Positions 35,357 to 44,811 of a stretch of DNA of 64,000 bases are shown here, piece after piece. The notes under the pieces were generated by a model. It did no database searches and was not told the DNA's origin. It saw only the letters and a list, made by a program, of their open reading frames with translations. The DNA is from Pseudomonas duriflava (GTDB lineage: Bacteria; Pseudomonadota; Gammaproteobacteria; Pseudomonadales; Pseudomonadaceae): the NCBI RefSeq assembly GCF_007830155.1, contig NZ_VLKY01000007.1:1-64000 (forward strand), given 5' to 3'. Every line of letters starts with the position of its first letter. Within the stretch, counting starts at the first letter, position 1. Made by a program: the position numbers and the translations under genes.

Positions 35357-35935
35357 ATGCTCAATACGGTAACAGGGACCGCGGAACAATTGAAACCCGC
35401 CATGGCACAGGCACTCTCTGTTTATCGCTACAGGATCTTCGTGGACAAGATGGGATGGCCTCTGGATTGCCCGAAAGACCATGAGCAAGACAACTTCGAC
35501 CGACCCGACACGCTGTACGTGGTTGCGCATGACGAGCACAAGCAGATTTGCGGTTGCGCCCGTTTACTACCCACTCATAAACCCTACCTATTGGGCGAAA
35601 TATTCCCTCATCTCATGGGCGGCGCGCCGCTTCCTCACTCACCCGATGTCTGGGAGCTTTCACGCTTCGCCATTAGCCCACCTCCCAATGAGCGTTTGAC
35701 AGCCGCACAAGCCTGGAGCAACTCGATTATGCTCATTACCAAAGTTGTCGAAACCGCTCGCAATCAAGGCGCATGCCGTTTGATTGCATTCTCGGCCGTA
35801 GGCAACGAACGTCTGCTTAAACGTGCAGGTGTAAATGTCCACCGGGTTTCGGTCCCTCAGCTGATCGATGACAAACCAGTCGTGGCGTTCTGGATCGAAA
35901 TCGATCATCAGACAACTTCGGCACTGGGCCTGTGA
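35357..35935 (+). CDS. Acyl-homoserine-lactone synthase (LuxI family)
   Basis: A 192-residue LuxI-type synthase making AHL signals from S-adenosylmethionine and acyl-ACP. ATG 35357 is chosen for the AGGAGAGG just upstream. Invariant residues are visible: R26, F28 and W34 in YRYRIFVDKMGWPL, D45 and D48 in QDNFDRPDTLYVV, R69 in GCARLL, E100 and R103 in WELSRFAI. Acyl chain length cannot be read from sequence. It is driven by a lux box and preceded by an RsaM-like gene, so both positive and negative control are expected. Confidence 0.95.
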   Translation: MLNTVTGTAEQLKPAMAQALSVYRYRIFVDKMGWPLDCPKDHEQDNFDRPDTLYVVAHDEHKQICGCARLLPTHKPYLLGEIFPHLMGGAPLPHSPDVWELSRFAISPPPNERLTAAQAWSNSIMLITKVVETARNQGACRLIAFSAVGNERLLKRAGVNVHRVSVPQLIDDKPVVAFWIEIDHQTTSALGL

Positions 35936-36180
35936 CCGTCTTCTACCGAGATGCCTTGCCTCGTACGCCATTAAACAGTGATCACATAAAACGGTTCTGA
36001 AATCAGTAGTTCAAGGCTTTCGCTGCGGCGCTCAAGGAGCAGCGAGACAAGCCTGCCATCAACCAAGGCTTTAGCCTTATTGCCTTGAGCATTATGTGTA
36101 TGTGCTTGGAGTTACGACGGTAATGGTTTCCTGATCCCGTCCCTCAGCTGCACGTGTCGTAAAACAGAGGATAATGACTC

Positions 36181-36576
36181 ATGACACCAGTAATTCGATC
36201 CTATTCGAGCCGCCCTGCCGGAAATACTATAAGGGATCTTGCGAAGAGTGATGACCCTTCAGACATCCGCACCGGAGGTGGGCGTGCCGTCGAGAAATTC
36301 GTGATTCGTCTTCCGGATGGCATGCGTGAACATATTGCAGTCGTAGCCAGAACACATCATCGGAGCATGAATTCCGAGATCATTACCCGTCTGGAGCAGA
36401 GCTTGATTCAGGAAGGAGTAATTCAAAGCGACCCTGCCGTTCGCCTTAGCGATCCCACTCTGAGCGCCCATGAGCGAGAACTCTTGCAACGCTTTCGTCA
36501 TCTTTCCGGCGCTCAACAAAAGGCTCTGGTCTCGCTGATTGCCGCTGAAGAGTCTGAAAGCTCACAGGAGGCTTAA
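36181..36576 (+). CDS. amrZ: Ribbon-helix-helix regulator AmrZ/AlgZ
   Basis: A 131-residue Arc-type DNA-binding protein. The core [18 protein letters not shown] and [19 protein letters not shown] is nearly identical to Pseudomonas AmrZ, and the C-terminal [24 protein letters not shown] segment also matches its tetramerisation region. The N-terminal arm (about 40 residues) is longer than in P. aeruginosa (108 residues in total). AmrZ controls alginate, twitching, flagella and cyclic-di-GMP genes in Pseudomonas. Here it is 245 bases downstream of luxI on the same strand, with its own upstream region. Role inferred. Confidence 0.9.
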   Translation: MTPVIRSYSSRPAGNTIRDLAKSDDPSDIRTGGGRAVEKFVIRLPDGMREHIAVVARTHHRSMNSEIITRLEQSLIQEGVIQSDPAVRLSDPTLSAHERELLQRFRHLSGAQQKALVSLIAAEESESSQEA

Positions 36577-36586
36577 GGTACAGTTG

Positions 36587-36608
36587 CCGGGTCGCCTATT
36601 CGGCCCGG
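36587..36608 (+). terminator. Hairpin after amrZ
   Basis: CCGGGTCG (36587-36594) pairs with CGGCCCGG (36601-36608), 8 bp with one G-U, followed by TTAAAG. An alternative hairpin CCGGTT/AACCGG (36605-36621) overlaps it. Lies between the convergent amrZ and apt genes. Confidence 0.5.
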
Positions 36609-36653
36609 TTAAAGAAACCGGCTTGCCCTGCCAAATAGGCGAATTGTGTCCCG

Positions 36654-37214
36654 TTAACGCTCGGAGAGGGCGAACTCAGTCAGGCTGAACGTGGGAATCC
36701 CCATATCCTGTAAGCGCTTGGAGCCGCCTAACTCTGGCAGATCGACAATCGCAGCCGCTTCATAGACAGAAGCGCCCATGCGTGCGATGAGATTACTTGC
36801 GGCGATTAACGTACCGCCCGTGGCGATTAAGTCATCAATCAATAAGACCTTGTCACCTGCTTTTAAGCTATCTTTCTGAACCTCAATGACCGCGTCACCA
36901 TATTCAGTAGTGTACGTTTCCATCAACAATTCAGCCGGAAGCTTGCCCTTCTTACGAAACAGAATCAGGGGTTTGTTCAACTCGTACGCCAGGATAGGCC
37001 CGATCAGAAAACCGCGGGCATCCAATGCACCGATATGGGTGAACTCAGCGTCCACGTAGCGCTGGATCAGGCTATCCACTACCAGCCGCAGCGCGCGGGG
37101 TGACTGGAACAAAGGCGTGATGTCGCGAAAGATCACACCGGCCTTGGGGAAGTCAGGTACGGCGCGAATCAGGGATTTAAGGCTGGAGTGATCAAGGTTC
37201 ATGGTAAGGCTCAT
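36654..37214 (-). CDS. apt: Adenine phosphoribosyltransferase
   Basis: Purine salvage enzyme making AMP from adenine and PRPP. 186 residues (ATG 37202 would give 182). Visible: [30 protein letters not shown]-binding [13 protein letters not shown] and [10 protein letters not shown]. Complete and ordinary. Monocistronic, convergent with amrZ. Confidence 0.96.
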   Translation of the reverse strand: MSLTMNLDHSSLKSLIRAVPDFPKAGVIFRDITPLFQSPRALRLVVDSLIQRYVDAEFTHIGALDARGFLIGPILAYELNKPLILFRKKGKLPAELLMETYTTEYGDAVIEVQKDSLKAGDKVLLIDDLIATGGTLIAASNLIARMGASVYEAAAIVDLPELGGSKRLQDMGIPTFSLTEFALSER

Positions 37215-37294
37215 GCAAACGTGCGAAACGCACAGTATAACGGGCCAGCCTGAAGAGGACAGGCCCTTTGAACACTGCAGGCGTGCCTACCCTC

Positions 37295-39358
37295 TTACTC
37301 AAGGCCCTCTTTTAGTCCGCGATTGACCAGCATGGGCTCGATACTCGGCTCCTTGCCGCGCCAGGTCCGATAAAGCTGTTCGAGGTCTTCACTATTGCCG
37401 CGTGACAAGATCATGTCCCGGAATCGCTGGCCGTTTTCCCGCGTCAAACCACCATGCTCTTTGAACCATTCGAAGCCGTCATCAGAAAGCATTTGCGTCC
37501 AGAGGTAAGCGTAATACCCAGCTCCGTAGCTGTTACCCCAGATATGCATGAAATAACTGGATCGATACCGGGGCGGCACGTAGCGGAGATAAACCTGCTC
37601 CTGCTCCAATGCAGCAGTCTCAAAGGCTGCAACATCCTGCTCGGGCTGGTCTGCGTTAAGCAGATGCCACCGTATATCCAACAATGCCGCAGCTAACAGC
37701 TCGGTCATGTCATAGCCTTTATTAAACCGGGAGGCTTTTTCGATCTTGTCGATCAATGCCTGCGGCATGGGCTCTCCGGTCTGGTAGTGCTTGGCATAGT
37801 GCGTGAATACGGCCGGGTAATCGGCCCAGTATTCATTGAACTGCGAAGGAAACTCGACAAAATCGCTGGGTGTGCTAGTTCCAGACAGTGTTGCGTACAT
37901 TTGATTGGCAAAGATGCCGTGCAACGCGTGCCCGAACTCATGGAAGAGTGTGATGACATCATCCCAGGACAATAACGCTGGCTGTCCTACAGCAGGTTTG
38001 CTGAAGTTACAAACGTTATAGACAACTGGCCGAGTACCCAGCAGCTTCGACTGATTGACGAAATTTCCCATCCAGGCGCCGCCGCCCTTGTTATCGCGGG
38101 CGAAGAAGTCCGCATAAAACAGCGCTAGCGACTGACCGTCCTGATCGAAAACCTCATAAGCCCTGACGTCTGGGTGATAGACCGGCAAGTCCGGGCGTGC
38201 TTCGAAGCGGATACCATATAGCAGAGTAGCGGCATGGAATACGCCGTTCCATAAAACATTATCCAGCTCAAAGTAGGGCTTGATCTGGCTCTCATCAAGA
38301 TCGTATCGGGCCTTGCGAACCTGCTCGGCATAAAAAGGCCAGTCCCAGGCTTCGAGCGCAAAATCACCGCCCTGCTGCTCAATAACAGCTTGGATGTCTG
38401 CTGCTTCACGTCTCGCCCGTGCCGTAGCAGCCGGGGCGATCTGCCTCATGAACGCTAACGCGGCTTCTGGCGTTTTGGCCATCTGGCTCTGCAGTCGCCA
38501 CGCAGCATAATTGGGATATCCCAATAAATGAGCTTGTTCAGCACGGATTTTGGCCAAGCGCTTGATGAGTGTGCGGGTATCGTTGGCATCACCTTTTTCG
38601 GCTCGCGTCCAGGAGGCGTCGAAGAGATCCTTCCGTGTCGCTCGGTTGCTCAAGGATATGAGCACTGGCTGCTGTGTAGTGTTCAGCAAAGCCAGTAGCC
38701 ACTGCCCTTCAAGGTTACGTTCGCGTGCCGCTTGCGCCGCAATATCCAATTCGGCGTCAGACAGCCCCTCTAGCTGGTCACGATCGGAAATCACCAGTCC
38801 ACCACTTTTCATGGCGGCCAACAGCTTGTTGGTGAATTGAGTCGTCAGAGTGGCCGACTCTTGGTTCAATGCCTTGAGGCGTTCCTTGTCCTGCTCGGAA
38901 AGCATGGCTCCGGCAAGAACGAACTGCTGATGAACAATATCAATCAGGCGCCTATCTTCCGCACTTAGATCCAGTGCGTCGCGCTGGTCGTACACGGCTT
39001 GAAGACGCGAAAATAAGGTGCCATCCAGCATGATGGCATCGTTCAAGGCCGCCAGTTTCGGGGACTGCGCCTCGTCGATGCGCTGAAGCTCCTCGGATGT
39101 ATTTGCTGAAGTCATGGCGCCAAAGACGCTCATCACCCGCTCCAGCAACTCACCGGACTGCTCCAGGGCAACATAAGTGTTCTGGAAGGTAGGCGTTTCC
39201 GGATTGGTCGCGATCCGCTCGACTTCATCACGCTTTTGGCGAATGCCGTCAATAATTGCCGGCTCGTAGTCGCTGACCTGGATGCGATCGAACCGTGGCG
39301 CTTGGAACGGCAGCGTACTGACCTGATAAAACGGGTTGTCATTTGATGTGTCTGCCAT
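37295..39358 (-). CDS. prlC: Oligopeptidase A PrlC (M3 metallopeptidase)
   Basis: Cytoplasmic zinc oligopeptidase degrading signal peptides and small peptides. ATG 39358 follows GGAGA and gives 687 residues, near E. coli PrlC (680); the frame is open another 32 codons but unsupported. The zinc site is FHEFGHALHGIF; other family blocks are LPFQAPRFDRIQ near the start, GAWMGNFVNQSKLLG, SDFVEFPSQFNEYW and YFMHIWGNSYGAGYYAYLW. Housekeeping; the next gene upstream is unrelated. Confidence 0.95.
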   Translation of the reverse strand: MADTSNDNPFYQVSTLPFQAPRFDRIQVSDYEPAIIDGIRQKRDEVERIATNPETPTFQNTYVALEQSGELLERVMSVFGAMTSANTSEELQRIDEAQSPKLAALNDAIMLDGTLFSRLQAVYDQRDALDLSAEDRRLIDIVHQQFVLAGAMLSEQDKERLKALNQESATLTTQFTNKLLAAMKSGGLVISDRDQLEGLSDAELDIAAQAARERNLEGQWLLALLNTTQQPVLISLSNRATRKDLFDASWTRAEKGDANDTRTLIKRLAKIRAEQAHLLGYPNYAAWRLQSQMAKTPEAALAFMRQIAPAATARARREAADIQAVIEQQGGDFALEAWDWPFYAEQVRKARYDLDESQIKPYFELDNVLWNGVFHAATLLYGIRFEARPDLPVYHPDVRAYEVFDQDGQSLALFYADFFARDNKGGGAWMGNFVNQSKLLGTRPVVYNVCNFSKPAVGQPALLSWDDVITLFHEFGHALHGIFANQMYATLSGTSTPSDFVEFPSQFNEYWADYPAVFTHYAKHYQTGEPMPQALIDKIEKASRFNKGYDMTELLAAALLDIRWHLLNADQPEQDVAAFETAALEQEQVYLRYVPPRYRSSYFMHIWGNSYGAGYYAYLWTQMLSDDGFEWFKEHGGLTRENGQRFRDMILSRGNSEDLEQLYRTWRGKEPSIEPMLVNRGLKEGLE

Positions 39359-39738
39359 GGGGGTCTCCATTATGGTTTGCCTGCTACTGGAGCAGGAGTG
39401 AATGCTCCTTGCCCGAGTATCCGCTGTGGAAAAGCGATAGCAGTTGCCAACCATAAGGATAACCGCATCCGACTGTACCCGCTTTTTCTGATACTCACAG
39501 ATAAACAGCCCGCATATAACGCCTCGGTTCAGGCTGAAGATATCTCTTACAAGTTCATAACCTTGCTCAGGAAACGCAAGAGAAGGACAAGATGCGGGAG
39601 CCGTTGAGCATTCGAACCAGAAAGGCGATAGAACAGGAGCGCCCCGCCTCGAAAGGCACTCCTTAAGCTATGCGTACCCGTGAGTGTCAGCAGTGTTAAG
39701 GATTACTGCCAATTGATGCTGATCGTCAGCGATCCGGT
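39359..39738. other. Intergenic region between prlC and the lipoprotein hydrolase
   Basis: No gene supported. A hairpin at 39635-39663 (AGGAGCGCC with GGCACTCCT, one G-U on the minus-strand RNA) lies about 75 bases after the hydrolase stop and may terminate that gene. The rest should hold the prlC promoter. Confidence 0.45.
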
Positions 39739-40929
39739 TTAACGCTTCAGATCCAGGTGCGCCTGCTGCGATCCCAACCAGGCGTTTGCGGGCTGGCTGA
39801 GCCATGTCTGAGCAGGTGTGGAACGCTCTACCGTGGCATCAAGAAAGGCTGTGCTGACGGCACGAATGGCAGCGGCCTGTCGCGGATCGAATCTGCTCTC
39901 CTCGCCTTGCCCATGGCCGAACGAGCCCCCGCGCCCTCCGTGCGCTTTCCCCGGACCACTAGGCCCGCCGCCTGGACCTCTGCCGCCGGGTCCCGCCCCG
40001 TCGGAAGGCTCCTCTGCCCGTTTGTTGCTCTTTTCATGCTGAGGCTGATCGCCCAAAGAGCCGCTGAGCACACGATGATCGGCGTCGGACAGTATAAGCT
40101 GGTAGCTACCAGGCACACTTAGGCCCTGCCAGAGCTGGCGCCGCTGCCCAGCCGAGCGTACCCAACTGAACACGTCCTCGTCCTGCGGGCCGGTTGCGGT
40201 CAGTACCGGTACGTTGATAGTTCGGAAACGTACCGGGTTGGCCATATCCTGTACATAAGGACTGAGCAAGATGGCAGCCACCGGCTTAATGGCTGTTTCC
40301 GGCAGCGTTTGGCCGGGGTCACGCTCGCCTGCCAGTGCAGCAGCGGTCTGTGCCCCAAGATCATAGCCTGCAACAGTAAGCCGCTCCCAATCAATAGGCG
40401 CTAGACGGGCCTCGCCCATCCTCGCCTGTAGCCGAAGCTGCGTCACGATCTGATCGATAACATGGATACGGGTTTTTAACGCCTCCTGGGAATAGCTACG
40501 CTGAGCCAGGACCCGAAAGCTGCCGGCCTCCGCCTCACGGCTGGAGTAAATCGTACGTCCGAACCGGGCCGGCTGGATAGAAAGCACAGCATAGCCAGCC
40601 TGCACCCATGCCTCACGCCAGAGCTGGCCGGCTTCGCTGCCCTCCCCCAGACCTGGCATGTAAATGATCAAGGGAGCCTTTTGCACACCTTCCGGTACAA
40701 GCCACTCGGTATCAACTTTCTCTTCACCTACGGTCCACCGCTCGCTCCAGCTTGCCATCGACCGGGAGCGAGGTTGTGACGGCTGGTAGCCTGTGGCTTG
40801 AAGCTGCTCGATCAGAGCATTGGAACCTATCGATTCTTTCGGCCTGGGATGAGATAGGCAACCAGTCAGTAGACCGGTAATCGCCACGGCAAGCAGCAGC
40901 GGCCTAGGAGAAGGCAAAGCAGCGATCAT
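39739..40929 (-). CDS. Alpha/beta-hydrolase lipoprotein with Gly-rich insert
   Basis: 396 residues from ATG 40929. An N-terminal signal ends in LLTGC, giving lipidated C24. The body has the oxyanion segment IIYMPGLGEGSEAG, a nucleophile elbow AGYDLGAQ with Asp at about 190 instead of the usual Ser, an acid candidate in TGPQDED and His about 285 in SDADHRVL. Between about 311 and 344 is a Gly/Pro-rich, low-complexity insert (GPGGRGPGGGPSGPG) that is probably surface-exposed. Overall similar to dienelactone-hydrolase/chlorophyllase-type proteins; substrate unknown. Asp in the elbow could mean altered chemistry or loss of hydrolysis. Confidence 0.7.
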   Translation of the reverse strand: MIAALPSPRPLLLAVAITGLLTGCLSHPRPKESIGSNALIEQLQATGYQPSQPRSRSMASWSERWTVGEEKVDTEWLVPEGVQKAPLIIYMPGLGEGSEAGQLWREAWVQAGYAVLSIQPARFGRTIYSSREAEAGSFRVLAQRSYSQEALKTRIHVIDQIVTQLRLQARMGEARLAPIDWERLTVAGYDLGAQTAAALAGERDPGQTLPETAIKPVAAILLSPYVQDMANPVRFRTINVPVLTATGPQDEDVFSWVRSAGQRRQLWQGLSVPGSYQLILSDADHRVLSGSLGDQPQHEKSNKRAEEPSDGAGPGGRGPGGGPSGPGKAHGGRGGSFGHGQGEESRFDPRQAAAIRAVSTAFLDATVERSTPAQTWLSQPANAWLGSQQAHLDLKR

Positions 40930-41093
40930 GTCGACGATCCGTTGATACAATATTATCGGTACATGATGCCAAGCCAAATGTCTTTACAGGTCAATGGTAG
41001 GTAAATGAAACGATACAGAGCGCTGCAAACGAGAGCATCTCGGTTTCCTGAGCGCTGTCAGGTCTTATCTCGCCCTTCCGATCTGAAGCATTA

Positions 41094-41291
41094 ATGAACA
41101 GAGCACATTTTCATCGAGAACACGCTGAGCAGGCCCAAGCCGAAGCCCAGCGTTTATGGAATGCCCGCGCGGAGCTGGGCGCACGTTGGAAGGTCTGGGT
41201 AGCTACCGAGCTCTACGAGCTTACACCACCGGCGTATGCTGCGATGGTAAGGCGAGAACTGGAACGTTTGGCTAGCGACAATCAGGCGTAA
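41094..41291 (+). CDS. Small hypothetical protein, 65 residues
   Basis: ATG 41094 without a clear ribosome site. The product is Ala/Glu/Arg-rich and helical (AEQAQAEAQRLWNARAELG), then ATELYELTPPAYAAMVRRELERLA. No membrane segment. Composition is protein-like and reading frame bias is sensible. Family unknown. Confidence 0.5.
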   Translation: MNRAHFHREHAEQAQAEAQRLWNARAELGARWKVWVATELYELTPPAYAAMVRRELERLASDNQA

Positions 41292-41863
41292 GGCGGTAAT
41301 TCAAAGTCTTTACCTCGGGCCAGACGATTATCCTGCTCTTGGTCATAGCACATACTTGCGAAGGCCGGAGCGGCTTACAAGGGTTCAAGCGGAAGCGCCA
41401 GATTCTGCTGCGGTACGACATGGCCCATTCGACCTACTGCCCAGCATACTACAAGCCGTTAACGGTCACGACGCCTGGAGTCAACACCTACAGCCATGGA
41501 CTGGTCCTGAGCTGTATGTCCAGTTCGCTCATCCAAAAGTAATCCCAGCGGATCGTCTTGGAATGTCCAGACCAACCCGCTCAGCCGTTCGCCTCTCTCC
41601 GGCTTCGGCACTCCTAGAGGGCGAATAATGCGTGAAAATGAAAGGTGGGCACGTGATGCCTGGCATTACGGCCCAATCCACTAAAGCTGGTTTTCTCAGC
41701 TTCCAACAGGACGGCCTGTATCCCACCACTCGTGCCAGCATGAGGGTAGTGGTCAAACCTACCAACAATATAGATATCCGTCCGGACATGTTCCTTTAAC
41801 AGTTCCAGATTGGAAGCAGGCGCGGCCGTGGCATACCCGAGCGACCTATCAAGCGCAGATAAT
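41292..41863 (+). pseudogene. Decayed coding sequence (unidentified)
   Basis: Three plus-strand pieces in shifting frames read like protein but none is complete: about 41390-41628 (DLLPSILQAVNGHDAWSQ, LYVQFAHPKVIPADRLG), about 41690-41800 (DGLYPTTRASMRVVV, NIDIRPDMF) and about 41805-41880 (ARPWHTRATYQAQIIHIARA). Together they suggest one frameshifted gene or two. I do not recognise the family, and the region runs into the 3' end of the dpp operon. Confidence 0.35.
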
Positions 41864-42901
41864 TCATATCGCCCGCGCCCATGTAGGGCTCGCCTCGGAC
41901 ACTGCGTCTAGGGGCGAAACCAGAGTCAGGTCGTCCCGTATGCAGGCGGACTGGTGCCCCGGCTCGACCAAGCGCAGCGGTGGGCGTGCCTGGGCACATT
42001 CCAGCACAGCATAAGGGCAGCGTGTTCGAAAGGCACAACCGGACGGTGGTGAAATCGGACTGGGAATATCTCCTTTGAGCACGATGCGCTGACGGCGATT
42101 TCCAGAGTCGGGCATGGGAATAGCCGACATTAATGCCTCGGTATAGGGATGACGGGGCTGGGCGAATAGGGTGCGGGTTGGTGCGATTTCGACGATTCGC
42201 CCCAAGTACATCACGGCGACACGGTCGGCAATATGCCCAACCACCGCCAGATCATGAGTGACAAATAGCATGGTCAGGTTCATGTTCTGGCGCACCCGCG
42301 CGAACAGGTTCAGGACCTGCGCCTGCACCGAGACGTCTAGGGCAGAGACAGGCTCGTCAGCCATGATGAATTCCGGCTCCAGGATCAGGGCGCGTGCAAT
42401 TCCGATCCGCTGCCGCTGGCCGCCCGAGAACTCATGGGGATAGCGCGTCAGGTATTGGCCGGGCAGCCCAACCGTCTCAAGTGCCTGCTCAGCCTTTTCG
42501 CGGCGTCCTGCCTTATCGAGCGCAGCCGCATGGAAACGTAGGGGCATCTCCAGAATTTCGCCTACCGTCATGCGTGGATTGAGCGAGCTGAACGGGTCCT
42601 GGAAGACCATCTGCATGCGCTTGCGGTAAGGCTGAAGCAGCCGATCACTGAAAGGCGTGATCTCGGTATCGTCAAAGACGATCTGACCGTCTGTGGGCGG
42701 GTCAAGCATCATCAAACTACGGCCCAACGTGCTTTTTCCCGAGCCGCTCTCGCCTACCAGCCCAAGCACTTCGCTACGCGCAATCGTCAGATCAACGCCA
42801 TCAACCGCCCGAACCACTGCACTATTCCTGGCGAGCAGGCCCTGGCGAACCGGGAAATACTTTGCAAGCCCTACGGCCTCGATCAAGGGACGCGGTTTCA
42901 T
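41864..42901 (-). CDS. Peptide ABC transporter ATPase (DppF/OppF)
   Basis: 345 residues; ATG 42901 is chosen for the strong AGGAGG 6 bases upstream. Walker [11 protein letters not shown]-loop FQDPFSSLNPRMTVG, signature FSGGQRQRIGIARAL, Walker B FIMADEPVSALD and the C-terminal oligopeptide extension with cysteines (FRTRCPYAVLECAQARP), which in this family bind an iron-sulfur cluster. Overlaps the DppD gene by 4 bases; last gene of the operon. Confidence 0.92.
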   Translation of the reverse strand: MKPRPLIEAVGLAKYFPVRQGLLARNSAVVRAVDGVDLTIARSEVLGLVGESGSGKSTLGRSLMMLDPPTDGQIVFDDTEITPFSDRLLQPYRKRMQMVFQDPFSSLNPRMTVGEILEMPLRFHAAALDKAGRREKAEQALETVGLPGQYLTRYPHEFSGGQRQRIGIARALILEPEFIMADEPVSALDVSVQAQVLNLFARVRQNMNLTMLFVTHDLAVVGHIADRVAVMYLGRIVEIAPTRTLFAQPRHPYTEALMSAIPMPDSGNRRQRIVLKGDIPSPISPPSGCAFRTRCPYAVLECAQARPPLRLVEPGHQSACIRDDLTLVSPLDAVSEASPTWARAI

Positions 42902-43917
42902 CGGACACCTCCTTCCAGGCACAGCTCCTGCCAGCGACTACAACGCAATTGGTGCCCTGCCCTTACCTCGACCAATTCCGGCGGCTCGACATCGCAGATG
43001 CCAGGCTTGTTATGGGCACAGCGTGGATGAAAAGCACACCCCGCGGGAGGTGCGGCCGGATCAGGCACGTAACCGGGAATAGTGCCCAGTTCGGCCTGTC
43101 CTAGACCTGCATGTTCGAGACGTGGCACGGACGCTAGCAACCCACGGGTATACGGCATGCGTGGCGATGACAGCACATGTAAAACCGAGCCTTCCTCCAC
43201 GATGCGCCCGGCGTACATCACCATCACTCGATCGGCAATCTCAGCGACAACACCGAAATTGTGAGTAATGAAGAGGATTGCCATGCCCTTCTTGCGCTGC
43301 AGGTCGCGTAGCAGGCCAAGAATCTGGGCTTGTACAGTGACATCCAGGGCTGTAGTCGGCTCATCGGCAATCAGGATATCCGGCTCCATGGCCAGAGCGA
43401 TGGCGATCATCACCCGCTGACGCATCCCACCCGACAGCTCATGGGGGTAGGTGTCGAGCCGTTTGGCCGGTTCCGGAATTCCTACCTGCTCCAGGAGACT
43501 GAGCGCCCGGCGCCGCGCTTCAGCTTTACTCAGCCGTTCATGGAAGCGGATCGCCTCGGCAATCTGATCGCCTACGGTATGCACAGGATTAAGGGACGTC
43601 AGCGGTTCCTGAAAAATCATGGCGATACGGTTGCCCCGTATATGGCGCAGCTGCTTTTCGTCTAGAGCGACTAGATCGACTGGATTGCCCTGATTGTCCG
43701 TCACGACAGCGCGCCCCTCGATCCGTGTCATGGGCGCTGGTGCCAGTAATTTCATGATGGCCATGCTGGTCACGCTCTTGCCCGACCCGCTCTCGCCTAC
43801 AAGGGCCAACGTCTCGCCAGGCCGAATGGAAAAGCTGATGCCATGCACGACCGGTACATAACCGCGAGCCGAACGAAAGGACACGGACAGATCTGACACA
43901 GTGATATTGGCGCTCAT
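42898..43917 (-). CDS. Peptide ABC transporter ATPase (DppD/OppD)
   Basis: 339 residues with Walker [41 protein letters not shown], Walker [14 protein letters not shown], and the Cys-bearing tail [19 protein letters not shown]. The SGKSVT variant separates DppD/OppD from DppF. It pairs with the following ATPase as a heterodimer under the two permeases. ATGA overlaps on both sides show tight translational coupling. Confidence 0.93.
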   Translation of the reverse strand: MSANITVSDLSVSFRSARGYVPVVHGISFSIRPGETLALVGESGSGKSVTSMAIMKLLAPAPMTRIEGRAVVTDNQGNPVDLVALDEKQLRHIRGNRIAMIFQEPLTSLNPVHTVGDQIAEAIRFHERLSKAEARRRALSLLEQVGIPEPAKRLDTYPHELSGGMRQRVMIAIALAMEPDILIADEPTTALDVTVQAQILGLLRDLQRKKGMAILFITHNFGVVAEIADRVMVMYAGRIVEEGSVLHVLSSPRMPYTRGLLASVPRLEHAGLGQAELGTIPGYVPDPAAPPAGCAFHPRCAHNKPGICDVEPPELVEVRAGHQLRCSRWQELCLEGGVR

Positions 43918-44801
43918 TTGAGGTCACTCCTTCCATCCAGGGCATCGCGCAGGCCATCGCCGATGAAGTTGAAACTGGCAACGGCCAGGGTAATGGCCAG
44001 CCCAGGTACGATGGCGAGCCAAGGGGCCTTACCCAGATACTGCTGTGCGCTGTTCAGCATGTTTCCCCAACTGGGTAAGGGAGGCTGGATGCCGTAGCCC
44101 AGAAAGCTGATGTAGGCCTCTAGCAGAATGGCATGAGCGATGGTAAGCGTTGCGGCGACGATAATCGGGCCGATGGCGTTGGGCACAAGCTCGCGAAACA
44201 TGATCCAGCGGCTGCTCGCACCAATCATCCGGGCCGCTAGGATGAAGTCGCGCTCACGCAAGGAGCGGATTTCCGTCTCGACAATCCGTGCGATTTCCAT
44301 CCAGCTGGTGGCCGCGATAATGACAGTGATCATTATTGGGTTGGGCTTGATAAAGGCCGCCAGAACCAGCACAAGGAACACACTGGGAAAGGATAGGAAG
44401 GCATCGACGATGCGCATGAGGACTGCGCCAAGCCAGCCCCGGTAATAACCGGCAATGACCCCGATACTTGCACCAATGACCGTACTGATGACCATGGCGA
44501 AAAAACCGACCAATAGAGAAATCCGGCCGGCATTAAGCAACCTTGCGGCCGTATCACGCCCCAGCGCATCGGTCCCCAGGTAATGATCGCCGGTAAACGG
44601 TGCAGCGAAGCGATGGCGAATATCAATCTTCAAGTCATCGTAAGGCAAGAGGTAGGGCCCGAACACGCAGGCCATGATCAACAGGGCGATCATCACCGTA
44701 CCCATTACCGCCAGGCGGTGACGCATGAAACGTCGCAAGGTGCGGTTCTGATACCAGGCGGGCGTAGCGAAGACAGAAAGCGGTGCGGCAGCTGTAGTCA
44801 T
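43914..44801 (-). CDS. Peptide ABC transporter permease (DppC)
   Basis: 295 residues from ATG 44801 (GGGGA upstream). N-terminal cytoplasmic stretch with FMRHRLAVMG, TM1 about 33-52, the GTDALGRDTAARLLNAGRISL block typical of DppC/OppC, further helices, and the EAA-type loop REL VPNAIGPIIV. Forms the channel with DppB. 10 bases follow the DppB stop. Confidence 0.92.
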   Translation of the reverse strand: MTTAAAPLSVFATPAWYQNRTLRRFMRHRLAVMGTVMIALLIMACVFGPYLLPYDDLKIDIRHRFAAPFTGDHYLGTDALGRDTAARLLNAGRISLLVGFFAMVISTVIGASIGVIAGYYRGWLGAVLMRIVDAFLSFPSVFLVLVLAAFIKPNPIMITVIIAATSWMEIARIVETEIRSLRERDFILAARMIGASSRWIMFRELVPNAIGPIIVAATLTIAHAILLEAYISFLGYGIQPPLPSWGNMLNSAQQYLGKAPWLAIVPGLAITLAVASFNFIGDGLRDALDGRSDLK

Positions 44802-44811
44802 GGTTGTCCCC

